A DNA stretch of 64,000 bases, taken from contig OZ020514.1 in assembly GCA_963971425.1 (NCBI GenBank), forward strand, positions 47,993,788-48,057,787. Direction: 5' to 3'. Source of the DNA: Bryoerythrophyllum caledonicum (lineage: Eukaryota > Streptophyta > Bryopsida > Pottiales > Pottiaceae). This document shows positions 44,546 to 56,450 of the stretch, piece after piece. The translations under genes were made by a program, and so were the position numbers. Each line of letters begins with the position of its first letter. Position 1 is the first letter of the stretch. The notes beneath the pieces are model-generated. The model worked only from the letters and a program-made list of their open reading frames with translations. It was not told where the DNA came from and ran no database searches.

Positions 44546-45780
44546 GTAGACAAACCACGAGCCATTCTCTAAAAAGTAGAATTTAGGACAGGATAATGAA
44601 GATCCTATCGTAAATTCTAAATTCAACAAAGATAAAAGTATTTTAAAAAAATCCTACCTAAGATCTTAAGCTCCACAAAAATTTATTTTTTATAAAAAAA
44701 GTAGAGTTTAACAAAAACCAAATCCAAAATCAAAACAAAAACTTCAAAAGTATGGTTCTTCATACTACCTCTAATAGCTTTGTTCCAAAAAAGTTGCACC
44801 TTTTGATGAAAAAGTTTACTCTACTCCAAAAAGTTTATCTTGAATGCACTACACTTCAAAGAAATAAATAAATTAGGCTTTAGATGTTTTTGCATTCTAA
44901 CATGAAATTTTGATTTCAAACTTTTATGTTTGAAAATTTAGTTTAAAATTTCACTTTCCAAATTTCAAAACTAAACTTATTCAACAATTTCATGAAAACC
45001 TCCACTTCCTCTCCAAAAATAAATAAATACATATATATATATATATTTTATTTTATTTTATTTTTTATTTTTATTTTTAAAAAAATAAAAATTATTATTT
45101 TAAAAATACTTTCTGCGATATGCATTGTATTGTAAAGAATTGTGCCCAACAATTTTTTTTAAAATGGATATAAATTTCTTTAATTTTTTTTTAAATTAAA
45201 AAAAATCTTCCTACAACATGCATTGCACAGAAATTGTGCCCACCACCCAAATAAAAGTTTAAAAAAAGTAAAAGTAAAAGTAAAAGGTTTAGTTCTGAGC
45301 ACAACACAGGATTGCGAAGAGCAGCTGCTGCTCGTTTTCCAATTTTTTTATTTTTTATTTTTTTGGTGTTTTTGCACTAAATTTCCACTTGATTTCAACT
45401 TGATTTGAAAGATTAATGTTTGAAAAGTTGATTTTATAATTACCCAAAATAAAAAATTATCAAAATTTTGCAATCTCACCTCAAATTTCTTGAACAAATT
45501 TCTTGAACAATTTGTGTTTGCAATCCAACTCCAACTCCAACTTTCAACTTCCAATCTCCAAGATCACATCAATCAACTCCAACTTTCAACTTCCAATTTG
45601 CAACTCACAACTCACAATTTTCAATTCACAACTCACAATTTGTAGTTTTCAATTCACAACTCAAAAGTGTAATCAAGAGCTTCAAGAGTGTCATATATGT
45701 TTTGGGTAAGTACAAATTGTAACATACACTTGAAATTGCATACACCCACATATCCAACGTTCACATTTCAAAATGGCTCT
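44546..45780. other. AT-rich spacer with simple repeats
   Basis: It contains (AT)n and TTTTATTTT runs near 45020-45080, two similar copies of a GCATTGTA...ATTGTGCCCA motif near 45120 and 45215, and a CAACTTCCAA-type simple repeat at 45525-45665. The 5' end of the Helitron presumably lies here but I could not fix it. No gene is supported. Confidence 0.45.
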
Positions 45781-45781
45781 C

Positions 45782-46178
45782 TAGGAGCATCTCCACCCGG
45801 AGACAGAGAACCACCAATTTGGAGTTTTGTGAGGACAAAAAGTTGCACCGGACATCTCAAAGCAGGGAAACTTTATAAAATTTTAAAAGTTTTGTTGCAT
45901 GGCACAGAGAAATCTCCTTGGATGGGGGGAGTGCGCCATTTTTTTGTGTTGGCAACACACCCATACCCTTGCGACACGTGGCGCCATATCAGTGGTGGCG
46001 ACACATGGCGCCGTGTCATTGGTGGCAGGAGGTGAAAGGTTTTAGAGTCTTTTCGGAAAAAAAGATTTGGAGCTTGCGTTGGAGCCAAGCAAACGCCAAA
46101 CCCTAAACCACTCTTGGCGTGGAGAAGATTTTCCGTCCGAGCGTGGAAAATTCCACGCCAGGAGAAGAGATGCTCTAA
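45782..46178. mobile_element. MITE with GAGCATCTC-type terminal repeats
   Basis: The left end TAGGAGCATCTCCACC and the right end GAAGAGATGCTCTA are imperfect inverted repeats, as in the GAGCATCTCC ends of common plant MITEs. The interior is GC-richer, with a repeated ACACGTGGCGCC-like motif. No transposase. The flanks (A/T-rich) do not settle the superfamily. Confidence 0.5.
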
Positions 46179-47350
46179 ATAGCTACAGTAAAAGAAAAAA
46201 TAAAAATAAAAATAAAAATAAAAATAAATTATAAAGTAAAAGTAAAAGTAAAAGTAAAAGTAAAAGTACAATTGCCTTTTGAAGGGGGCTTATGATTTTA
46301 GTAGCATGATTATTATTTCAAAACAAAATAAAATGCAACACTAGTGGTTTAATATAGAAATTATTAAATCAAAACTTCATATAAAGCTTTATGTTTTCTA
46401 CATTCTATACCCATTTTTGCTCTCTACACTTTGCATAGAGCTTTCCGCTATCCACGCTTGCAAGCTGGGGCTCAGTGTCATGCTTGGATGGAAGCTCACT
46501 CATTCCATCAAGGACATCCTCAAATCAAGATAGGCGACCCTTTTAAAACCACAACATAAAATAGTTATGATATTAATATTCTTGGCTCATAAAATGTATA
46601 AAATCAAAGGTGCAAGGATAGATATTACACGTCCTAGCAACAATATCTTTGAAAGAACTTAATACTTTCAACTTCACCACTAAACCTTTTCAGTTATAAG
46701 AAGTGCAAAAATACCAAAGTATTTGGCAATATGCTCACCTTTAGCTTTGACCAAATAACATGACCGTTGCAACTTATCTTAAGCTCTAAAAGCCTAAAAG
46801 TCTCCTTAGGGAACTCTTGAAGGTTTGGGCAGGTTCTTGTGGTGTCAGTTAATAACATTCATTTTTGAAATTTCCATTGTAGATGGACATTGCCAAAAAC
46901 TTTGTGTGTGTCCGATTTTTTTTCCTACATCCGACATATTATGAACTTAAAAATAAAAATTATGATGATTTGATTTGATATTGATAATGATGATGATGAT
47001 GACTTTTTTATGATGATAATGATGATTTTATGATGATGATGACGACTTTATGATGATGATGATTTTATGATGATGATGGCTTTATGTTTGATTTTATGTA
47101 ACAAATGTATAAAGAACAAGGATGATATTGAAAATAGGATTTGAGGATTTTACAGACTTGCAAAACATAGTATGTGTGAAAACATCAAAATTCCATGTGA
47201 CATTTTTAAAGAAATGGCATTGATATATTTACCTTATTGATGTTTCTTATCCAAGTGGGTAACATGACTAGTTGATTGGTTAATAGTACTAGGAACCCTT
47301 CTTTGGCCACATTATGCACAATGGTCAATGTGTTTTTCAAGTTCACTTTA
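46179..47350. other. Spacer with microsatellites
   Basis: AAAATA/AAAGTA runs at 46195-46270 and a (GATGAT)n-type microsatellite at about 46985-47085. A stretch near 46790-46920 is similar to the left part of the TTAA-family element at 48145. No gene is recognised. Confidence 0.5.
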
Positions 47351-47972
47351 TCTACTTATATAATAGGCGTCAATGTCTGTCCGTCCGCCGCTCCCGGTCA
47401 CATGACCTTTGGATTTGCCATTTGAAAAAAATGTGCCCTTTGAATTGAATGTGAACTTTGAAAGAATCCTCCATATGTGCCCTTTGGAGGAATCCTTTAT
47501 AATGCCCTTTGGAGGAATCCTTTATAGTGCCCTTTGGAGGAATCCTTTATAGTGCCCTTTGGAGGAAACCTTTATAGGGCCCTTTGGAAGAATCCTTTAT
47601 TGTGCCCTTTGGAGGAAACCTTTATAGTGCCCTTTTATTCAAATTTGGCTTATAGAGTTTTGAAATTGTACTATGTATCAAAAATAGAAAAATAAAACCA
47701 TAATTTTCAACATATTGAAACTACACAATGTACTACCTCGGGTACATAAAATAAATGATAGTTATCTATCATTTATTTTTATTTTTATTTTTGCATTTAT
47801 ATATGTTTATTTAACTTGGGATTGCAACGCTCAGTTGATGACAACGGGGAATGGACTTGATTCGATTTAGATTCGATTCGAGCTTATAGGTTTTAAAATA
47901 AAAAACATGCAAATGTAACTTTAACACACCACCCTCCGCTCTCCCCGTCGGGATGACGGGTACCAACCCTAG
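47351..47972 (+). mobile_element. Non-autonomous Helitron, 622 bp
   Basis: It begins TCTACTTATATAATAGGCG directly after A. It ends with the hairpin CCCGTCGGGATGACGGG, TACCAACC, CTAG and then T. These are complete canonical Helitron ends. It shares both ends with the minus-strand element at 18191-18712. It is non-coding and includes a 28-bp tandem array. Confidence 0.8.
47450..47640. repeat. 28-bp tandem repeat inside the Helitron
   Basis: About six units of TGCCCTTTGGAGGAATCC followed by TTTATAG, with few substitutions. It occupies the interior of the Helitron in the way that the telomere-like block occupies the related element at 18.2 kb. Confidence 0.85.
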
Positions 47973-48144
47973 TAAGTAAATAAAAAAATAAAATTTGTAC
48001 CTTATAAATTTGTATCTAATATAATTGTGGGATTTATTTCATTTTGAAAAGGTAATGATCTACACTACCAACTACGAAGTAAAGAAACATTTTATCCATG
48101 ATGGTTTAAATAAAACAACCAAATCATTTATTCTTTCATATTAA

Positions 48145-49089
48145 CCCCTAAAGGACCAAGTGTCCAAATTTGGCTTTTTGAAAAATCGGTCAAGTTCCTA
48201 TGGTGTCAATTTCCAACATTCCACTTTGAAATTTTTACTCTAGAAAGACATTACCAAGAGCTCAGTGGGAAAACAATTTTTTCCTAAATTGGACATTTGA
48301 TGAAAAAGTTATAGGGTTTTGAATTTTAAATGGGGAGGGCGGGCACCTTGGGCACCTCCAAAAACTTTTGATAGGACACTCTATTGAAAGTGAGATTTTC
48401 AATACTCGCAAGTAATATTATTTCCCTTCATGTTGTCAAAAAAAAGTTCTTGTCTTTAGTGGAAAATAGCATACCAACCCAAGTCAAACATTTTCACACA
48501 TTGTCACTCATTGTCGGGCAAGGTACCAAAAAAACTTCTTCTTTTCCACATAAAACCTAGAGATCTTCATATTTTTCACTTTTTATTTTTTCCACAACAA
48601 TATGTAATGTAAACCTTCCTATTAACCATTCGGATTATCAATCTAAAACATATTAAGTTCAAAAAAAATTAAAGTGTGAATTAACAAATTTCGAACCTCC
48701 ACTCCTTACACACTTGTTTTAAATATGCTACACCCTGTCTCTACCTCTAAAAATTGGTGTGTAAGGAGCTAACATCATGCTTAACAAGATGGTAATAGAT
48801 TTAGACCTTGTGTAGTGAAATTTTTTGACACCAACTGAAGTCAAAGTCTGCTGATCCACTAAACGCAGGGAAGGAAATGAACCATTTGCTTGACTTCAAA
48901 CATTATAATCTTTCAATCCGTGCGGTCAAAGTTTATGAAATTTTGTACATGTATTACTTAATAAGCCTTTATTGAGATCCTACGGTCAGAACTAAAAATC
49001 GAAGGTTTTGTTACCTTCTTTATTCATTGCACTAGAATCCATTAATTTTGAAGTGTTTTTGGTGTAAAACTGCCTTGGTACCTTAGGGG
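48145..49089. mobile_element. TTAA-family (piggyBac-type) non-autonomous element, 945 bp
   Basis: TTAA on both sides; ends CCCCTAAAGGACC and GGTACCTTAGGGG are imperfect inverted repeats matching those at 39806 and 60598. The interior aligns in inverted orientation with 55658-56450 (for example the segment around CTTTCAATCCGTGCGGTC). No coding frame. Confidence 0.8.
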
Positions 49090-49513
49090 TTAAAGATATC
49101 ATAATAGAGTAAATGACACTTATAGTATTGAAATAACTAGAATAAAAAGAATCACTCCATATCATTAAGAAAATGGAAGTATGAGGAATAGTAATTGAAA
49201 ATCATTCATAATTTCTAATTATGTAAATATCTATTACTAATTCTCTCAAATATAAGTGGTGAAAAATTTAATTTAGTGTTTTGATCATTACAAAATTGAC
49301 AATAACTACCACAATGATAAAATGCATATTTCTTGAAACTATCTTTTTTATAGTTGTAATGCCAACAATTTTTAGTCTTGATACAATGCAATTTGCAAGT
49401 GAGGCACAAATTTTACGATGATAAAACAAATTATATAAGAATAATTTGTATATAACATATATCTTAAACACTTTCAGGCATTATAATTTTGTCAAAAAGA
49501 AGATTGTATCATC
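49090..49513. other. AT-rich spacer
   Basis: No gene recognised. The minus-strand ORFs at 49215-49471 are AT-rich and unsupported. Confidence 0.45.
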
Positions 49514-50080
49514 ATGGCTGAAGTAGGAAAAGATGAACCCATGGGACCCGATGCCAACCCACGGAGGGTAGCAATGGAGGCCTATGGCGCACGTCCAGAT
49601 GTCCACGACTTGCTTTCGCGCTTTATGACAGATCTACTTTGCACACAACCCATAAGTATATCAATTTTATTTTTGAAATTTCAATTTATTTTGTACATAA
49701 AATTGTCATATATTCCATAAATCATCTTAGCTTTAAAACTTCACTGTCACTCTATCATTTCAATTAAAATAATTACAATCAATTTATGAAGCAATTATTC
49801 ATAAGGACATTATTTATCTAAATTTTTTTTGTTCCAAAACTATTAGATCAAGATACTCATTGAGGTGTAGATTATGTATCGCATCTTGGAAAGAATTGTC
49901 ATTAAGTTACAAAAGCTTTTGTGTTTGGTACTAAAAAATTTCATTTAAATATAATTTTAGCCTAAACACTTCATGGTTTTATCAACCTTAGATGCTTTGG
50001 AATTCATGGTGACTTGGGCAACAAAAGAACAAGCAAACCCACCTTCAGCACCTGCCGCCAAAGCTCAAGCAAAAAAATAA
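49514..50080 (+). pseudogene. Small two-exon gene with altered splice donor
   Basis: Exon 1 (49514-49651) encodes MAEVGKDEPMGPDANPRR, then MEAYGARPDVHDLLSRFM. Exon 2 (49961-50080) follows ATAATTTTAG, keeps phase 0 and ends PPSAPAAKAQAKK and TAA. The joined product would be 86 residues. The sequence after exon 1 reads ATAAGT, exactly the plant donor consensus GTAAGT with the first G replaced by A, so splicing should fail unless the site is edited or another donor is used. The helical core faintly recalls RII-alpha/DPY-30-type docking domains, but this is weak. Codon use and the amphipathic core suggest a former host gene. Confidence 0.4.
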
Positions 50081-52438
50081 TATTCATTGTTATTTCAAAA
50101 GAATTCAAAATATTTCACTCATAATTTTAGTTTTTTCTCTACTATGGTTGCATGATCTTTCTACAAATTATTCATCCATTTCCCATAATTTGGTAAGACA
50201 TCATCACTTCAAGAAGCATAAGACAATTACTTTTTATCTTTCCAATTCATTTGATTGGATAGGCCTCAGAAAGAGGTAATAATATTACAATGATATAATG
50301 ATAACAATACTTTTGATAATATTAATCCAAATAATAAGTTGATTTAATAATAATGGTTTAAGTGCAGGAAGTGGTTAAGCACAAAAAAGAATTTAAAAAC
50401 ATAGTCACATGGTTTGAAGAAATTTTATATGAAAAATATGACTCAAAAAATTAGTACAAAGGAACTACTTAGATATGTATATGATTTATAACTTAGATTT
50501 AAAAAGATATATGAAAAAATTAAAGACCTTCAGATATGGCTTCTACACAAGCTTTTAAAGACTAATGGATACACGCAATTTTGGTATATGTGCTATAGTT
50601 CACAAATTGACCAAGTAACATATTCAATTTTACACTTTAGTATACAAATGAATCATGAATGCAATCTTTTGATTTCAATATTCCTCAAGGTTGAAGTCCT
50701 TTTCAAGTTGCCATGCCTTGTGTAGGCATTTATTTACGATTATTACATCAATTAAAATTTTCACTAATTTTAGTCAAGATTTAACTCTTTAAAAGTCACA
50801 TATACAATATATCTATTGTGAATTAAAATCATGTAAGCATGATAAAAGTGTTTTTTTGTGGATAGTGCCAACTTGTCAAAGAATATTTTCTATATATGTA
50901 TTCAAGCAAATAGTCTATACAAGACATTATTTTGACATGGAAAATTTATGAAAACTCTCAATAAACAAACCTAATTGTTATGAGATTATCTAAAGACTTC
51001 ACTATCACATGTTGACATTGAGAAAATGTTGAAGCAAATGGCCAATTTAAAACTCAATCAAACTGTTTGTAGTCTTTTTCGATACCTTGTTTACAAAGAT
51101 ATATTGTCAATATAGGATTAGGTGGTGCAATAATAGAGGATAAAAAATATGTTCAAAGTCCATATGATTTAATATCTTGTTTGGAAGCAAGTAATCAAAT
51201 TAATGTTATATACTAAAGAATGTAATAAAAATATCGATAAGGATGCTATAAATTGCTTACCAAATTGTTGTTAGATTTGACATGCGCAATGAAGTTGCTC
51301 TAAAATTTGATTGAAACAAAGTCTTCAATATAATTTGTGATTCTAGTAGATTTCTAGTTCTCCGTAAGCTTAAAGACACTTTTGACCAAGCTTCCAATTC
51401 TTATAATCCAACTTCCAAACTTTACAAATATTTTTGAAAATCTATGATAAAGAGTTGGTTTTTTTTTACTTTGGTCAAAATGAAAAAGTCATAGCTGGTT
51501 GTTTTTTAACCACCACCAATCCAATTTCTTGAATTGCTCTAAAGGAACTATTGGGAGAATCCAATCCTACTTTTGACAATTAGTTTTTATTAAGCATTAA
51601 TTTTCTTCATGATCACCTCACTATCGGCTAAAACTAAATTCTCAAGTTCGTGATTTTTGGTCATTCATGAATCAAAACTAAAAATGCCATTTTTTGGACA
51701 TTAAAAGTAGGATTTGGCATAAGCAATTAGAATTTAGAAATAAAAGCAAGAACTTAGTCATAAAAAAAGAATATATTTGTACTCTGGAATTTTACATAAA
51801 ATGCATAGATGAAAATATATCCTACAAATTTTTACAATCCATTAAAATCATACAGAAACTTAGAAGCTAATGATAATGAAACAAGCGGCCATCAAAAAGA
51901 AGAACTAGATGTGTGTCAATGAAAGAGTCTCAACAAAATTTTAGAGAATTTTTTTTTAATCATTCTTAAGACTCAATAGTGACTTAAAAAACCTAAAATT
52001 CCATCTTATTGTTGGTTTAGAATATTGTGTTAAATTGGTGGGTTATTTCCTAAATGTTTACTCAAAAAAAAAACATCTACTATAAAATAGATATATGGAA
52101 ACATCATGGCAATTAAGAAAGGCAAAGGAAGAAAGATGAATTTCAATCTACATTGGCACCAAGATGAAGCTTGTGTCACTTCATTTCGTCAACCACACCT
52201 ATGTCTACAAGACATAAATTAGAACTATTACCCTTTCTTAAAAATAGATACTTTAATAACAATAACCAATAACTAAATCATGGTAATATTGTAAATCATT
52301 GTCGAATCAAGATTCTCTATTGTCCAATCATAATGTTCCACTGCCCTTAAATTATTTAAATCCTTTATAGGTCCAAAATACAATAGTAGGGAAGCAAAGT
52401 AGGAAAGGGACAAAGAAGACAACAACCCTATCAAAAGA
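50081..52438. other. AT-rich spacer
   Basis: More than 2 kb of AT-rich DNA. I see no coding frame, RNA gene or terminal repeats. Confidence 0.5.
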
Positions 52439-52654
52439 CTAAACTGTAGAATGCATCAAATCACCTTCTTGTGAAGCCAAATCTTTAGGAATTGAAACCA
52501 AAAACAACTCAATTATGCTGAGATATGCCACTATCACAAAGAGAAGATTTATCCAGCTAATGAATGTTGTGTGACGACCTCCATCATCCTCTAAACCAAC
52601 CCTAATTCTATTCATTTGGAGCGTCTTCAAAGCATTGTTTGTATGCCCACTCAA
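52439..52654 (-). CDS. Small hypothetical protein with one membrane segment
   Basis: 71 codons; a hydrophilic N-terminus (MSGHTNNALKTLQMNRIRVG), then one hydrophobic stretch (FISWINLLFVIVAYLSIIEL, residues about 31-50) and a short tail. A TTTATAAATA box on the minus strand lies at about 52657-52668, too close to the ATG for a normal leader, so the true start may be further in or the ORF may be fortuitous. No family recognised. Low confidence. Confidence 0.25.
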   Translation of the reverse strand: MSGHTNNALKTLQMNRIRVGLEDDGGRHTTFISWINLLFVIVAYLSIIELFLVSIPKDLASQEGDLMHSTV

Positions 52655-53352
52655 TCTCTTTATTTATAAAGCATAGATGGGCGCCCTATGACCGTGCGTT
52701 GGTGCTACCTTATAATGAAGAAGCGACAAGGTGAGGGTAGAGGCTCTGCTTCCAGAGAGATTTTTGGAAAGGCAGAGTTGGTTGGGCACACGAGTGGAAG
52801 GCAAAACCCATCAGACCTCACAATTTATAAGTAGATCAAGGAGATCATTTGTTCATGGCAAGAGTTTATGTTCCCATTTATGCTCCACTTTTTACTTTCA
52901 TCGATAAATCAAGGCTGCTTTTCTGAAAAGAAGCAAAAAATAAACAAAGCTGCCGCTTCTTGGGTCCAATCATGGATGAATGACAGTTTGAGTCCTAATT
53001 GGTCAGCTTCACACATTAGATTTTATTTGCTTTTATATATTTATTGTTTGCTTTGGCTACTGATGTCAGAAATTGTATTATGTTCAAAAAACATGATTTA
53101 GAAACAAATTAAATGAGGTGTAGCAAGAAAGTTTAATAATAAAGAATAAAAATCAATATATATAGTCCTCCATACTTTTAAGGGGTCAGGGACGGAGTCT
53201 ACGAACTAGAGATCGGGGACCAGATGATAGGGGCCAGAAAAGTAAGAAAATTGCTACATTGGCCCGTTGGGGACAATGAGACAGTATACTAGTCTTTAGA
53301 AGTTGAATACCATGGCACCATTTCCATGAAAACAAGGGAACTCGTTCTTTAA
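52655..53352. other. Spacer without recognised genes
   Basis: Mixed-composition sequence including a GGGGCCAG-type stretch at 53190-53290. No supported ORF. Confidence 0.4.
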
Positions 53353-53577
53353 CCCTTGAACATCAGAAGGTGCCACTGGTGGCACAATATTCTACACGCA
53401 AGATGTCATATTTGAACATGATAAGGTTGAGATATTGAAATAACCTCCACATGAAAGATGTCACTTGAAGAATTTTCAATCCGAAGGTGTCAATCCTGCT
53501 AGACTTAAGTACTTTTTTGGTATTCTACAGAGTAAGATACATCCCTATATATACGATTCCCGACTGACGTTTGAGGG
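53353..53577. mobile_element. Short MITE in TTAA
   Basis: Ends CCCTTGAAC and GTTTGAGGG are imperfect inverted repeats, each bordered by TTAA. 225 bp, non-coding. By ends and target it belongs with the piggyBac-type group, but the interior differs from the other copies. Confidence 0.6.
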
Positions 53578-53965
53578 TTAAAGATTGAGAATGCCCATCT
53601 TCACCTCCTTCACCTCGTAAACTGGAAAACTGCAGAATGGGCGAAGAATGTACTTTGAAGAATCAATTCACCTCCTTTTTTATCTTCTTTTCCATCTCCT
53701 TTTTCACCTTCTTTTTGACCTCCTTTGGATATGAATGCCCATTACCCTACCATAGATTTATATGGGGTGTCACATGGTGAAGAATGGTTTCCATTCACAA
53801 TCTTCAAATAATCTTTCTCTAGAGAATGGTGTGACACTACTACTCTTGGACCCCAATCAGAAGGTGTTTCCTGAGCTGCAGTGGTGAGATCTCAGCTGTG
53901 TAAGGTCGAGAGAACAACACTCATAAGCCGATGACGAAAGCAAGTAGCCACATAGAAAGCTTTTA

Positions 53966-55584
53966 CTAGGGATTTGATTTGAGAGAGAAGTAATGAGCCC
54001 TTTCAGGGTATTGGGCATGCCGCAGCTGGCTCGGAGTGGGCTTGGCACGCCCCTTGTCCGGACAGCCGATAATTCCCCAACTCAAGAACTGCTCGTGACG
54101 AGCCCGACCTCGGGCCTTCTCGGCGTAGGACATGCAACACCCTCTTCCCAGAGCAGGGACTCCATGTCTGTGGCGTTCACAGGCTTCTTGCAGGCATAGC
54201 ACAGCGTGTAGGTTCCCTGCCTGAGTTCGTGCCCCACCGCGACTCTCCTGTCGAATACGAAGCACTCGACTTCCCAGAAGCTCTCGGATGCGGGCGTCTC
54301 CTCCAAGTACTTCTCCTCCAAGTACTTGAGGATCCCTCCCTCCAGATGGTACACCTGCATGCATAGAGAGCAAATTCAACCAGTGCTTCCTTTTCTGTCG
54401 CCCAGTCATAAGATACCTCTTCTTGTTATTCTTTTCCATAGAGTTTATAATCAGCCGTGTGCTGTCTTCACAATGCATAAGACCTCTCACAAGCTGTCCT
54501 ATTATTACTCTGAGCAAACACACACAAGCGGCTGTTACACATACCTCAACAAATCCATGATCGACCTGATATGAAGTGGCCTTCTCACACCGGATGCCGC
54601 CTGTGCAGTACATGGCAATGCGTCGCGGACTTCGAAGCTGATCTGTTGATCCCTCCGACACGGAATTCTGCGCTATCTCCTCATCATTTTGAGTTCGCAA
54701 TTGCTCTTCTTCCCCGTTCTGTGATTGACCCCCATTCCAAGGTTCTCCTCAACCCAGGCAGGGAACTGCCCGAAGGAATCCGTCTGTGGATCAATGGCTC
54801 GTTTGAACTTCCCAACCCGAATCTCGTACGAGTTTCTCACTTCAACTACCATCTGGAACCAGAACCGCGAGGTTACGAGAGGTTTATGCTATGTCCATAT
54901 CTCACCGAACAGGACATAAAAGATTCTAGGTACGTGCTCATATCCACATGTATGCCGCCAGGACACAATCTCCTTGAAGACACAAGGCTCACAATTTCAC
55001 ACTCAGAACCAGTAGATGATTCCATTCTGAACAGGTGCCATCAATTCCAGACGGTCAAACACACAAACAATTCCATAGCACACTCACTCACCGTGGTTGG
55101 GTCGCTAATGAGTTTGTTCCAATCACGTATTTTCCTACTTTGTCAGCAGGGTTGACTCCTAGCACACCCATGGTTACTACCTGCAGCACGACCAACGATA
55201 GTTTCTCAGGACACAGTGAAATCATCGACAGTTCACAACAATCCTTCCCATACGATTGTGGACACAACCAAAGAAATACCCAACGAGAGCAAAGGAAACA
55301 AGCAAACGTAAATATTCAGCAACAAGATGGGGCCAAAAAACGAATCTCCTTATAGAGCTTCACACGCACGTGATCCCAACGGAAGGGCGCATTCTCGCCA
55401 GCCCCGAGAGGCGACTTGCTGGTGTGACCGTGATGTATTTCCTCGTCCTTCAGCTCGGCCGGCGCCTCTGTCCATCGCAGACCCGCCAAGCGCTCGTCGC
55501 TCTCGATGGCGGAAATCACCATCTCCACAGACTCGCGCGTCCCGCAAATGCTCCAACAATCTTTCTGACGACAAGGTTTACCTC
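53966..55584 (-). pseudogene. Rhodanese-like TrhO-type tRNA uridine hydroxylase gene, four frame breaks
   Basis: Four exons on the minus strand. E1 55584-55342 (ferredoxin-like N-domain; VNLVV, GTRESVEMVISAIESDERL, VRVKLYKEI). E2 about 55180-55092 (TMGVLGVNPADKVGKYV, DWNKLISDPTT; donor GTGAGT). E3 54852-54545 (MVVEVRNSYEIRVGKFKRAI, QFPAWVEENL, MYCTGGIRCEKATSYQVDHG; donor GTATGT). E4 54354-53966 ([54 protein letters not shown]). The rhodanese Cys lies in YCTGGIRCEK. Family knowledge: bacterial TrhO hydroxylates uridine 34 of tRNA; plant homologues are rhodanese-domain proteins, often organellar. Each exon contains one frame change, near 55548, 55124, 54731 and 54126, each explicable by one missing or extra base. 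It is either a pseudogene or affected by assembly indels. Upstream exons beyond 55.6 kb were not found; a TTAA-family element sits there. Confidence 0.85.
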
Positions 55585-55657
55585 CTGACACAAACTGCAA
55601 ACCATCAGCCATGTCTCACCACTGAAAATTGGCGGGAAAATTCTGCGCACACCTTAA

Positions 55658-56450
55658 CCCCTGAAAGCCCGTGACAATTTCGCACCAAAAACACTTCAAA
55701 ATTGTTGATTCTAGTGCAATGAGTAAGGAAGGAAATTAAACCTTGTAATTATCCTTTTGATCGTAGGGTCTCCATAAAGACTTACTAAGTAACGTACTCG
55801 CAAATTTTCATACACTTCGACCGCACAGATTGAAAGATTATAGTGGTTGAAGTCGAGAAAATGGTTCATTTTCTTTTCTACGTTGAGTGGATCAGCAGAC
55901 TTTGGCTCCACTTGGTTAAAAAAATTTGCACTACACAAGTTCTAAATAATTTACCATTGTGTTGAGCATGATGTTAGTTCCATATACAACAATTTTTAGA
56001 CGTAGAGAACAGGTGTAACATATTCAAAACAAGTGTGCAATGAGTGGAGGTTCAAAAATTGTCAATTCATAATTTAGTTTTTTGAGAATTTAATGTGTTT
56101 TAGAATGATAATTCAAATAGCAAATAAGAAGGTTTATCCCACATATTGTTGTAGAAAAAATAAAAAGTGAAAAATATGAAGATTTATAGATTTTATGTAG
56201 AAAAGATGAAGTTTATTTCTTTGCTTGGCCAAAATTTGTAAAAATGTTTGACTTGAGTTAAAACGTTTTTTTACAACAGAGAAAAGAATTTTTTTTTACA
56301 TTTTCAAAGAAGGTAATATTCTCTACACGTATGGAAAACCTCAATGTCAATAGAGACTTCTAGCAAAATTTTGGAGCTACCTGGAGTCTCCATTTCTAAC
56401 TTTGAATGGTACTAACTTTCAAACCATGAATCCAAAAACAATAATCAAAA
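55658..56450. mobile_element. TTAA-family (piggyBac-type) element, inverted copy, one end lost
   Basis: The left end CCCCTGAAAGCCCG follows TTAA. The body matches 48145-49089 in reverse orientation, including the CACCAAAAACACTTCAAAAT and AGTGGAGGTTCAAA segments. The far end has diverged or been truncated beyond recognition, so the right boundary is approximate. It lies just upstream of the TrhO-like exons. Confidence 0.7.

Noticed and set aside
54571-55155. 194-codon plus-strand ORF
   Set aside because: It lies opposite exons E2 and E3 of the TrhO-like gene, whose conserved motifs are on the minus strand.
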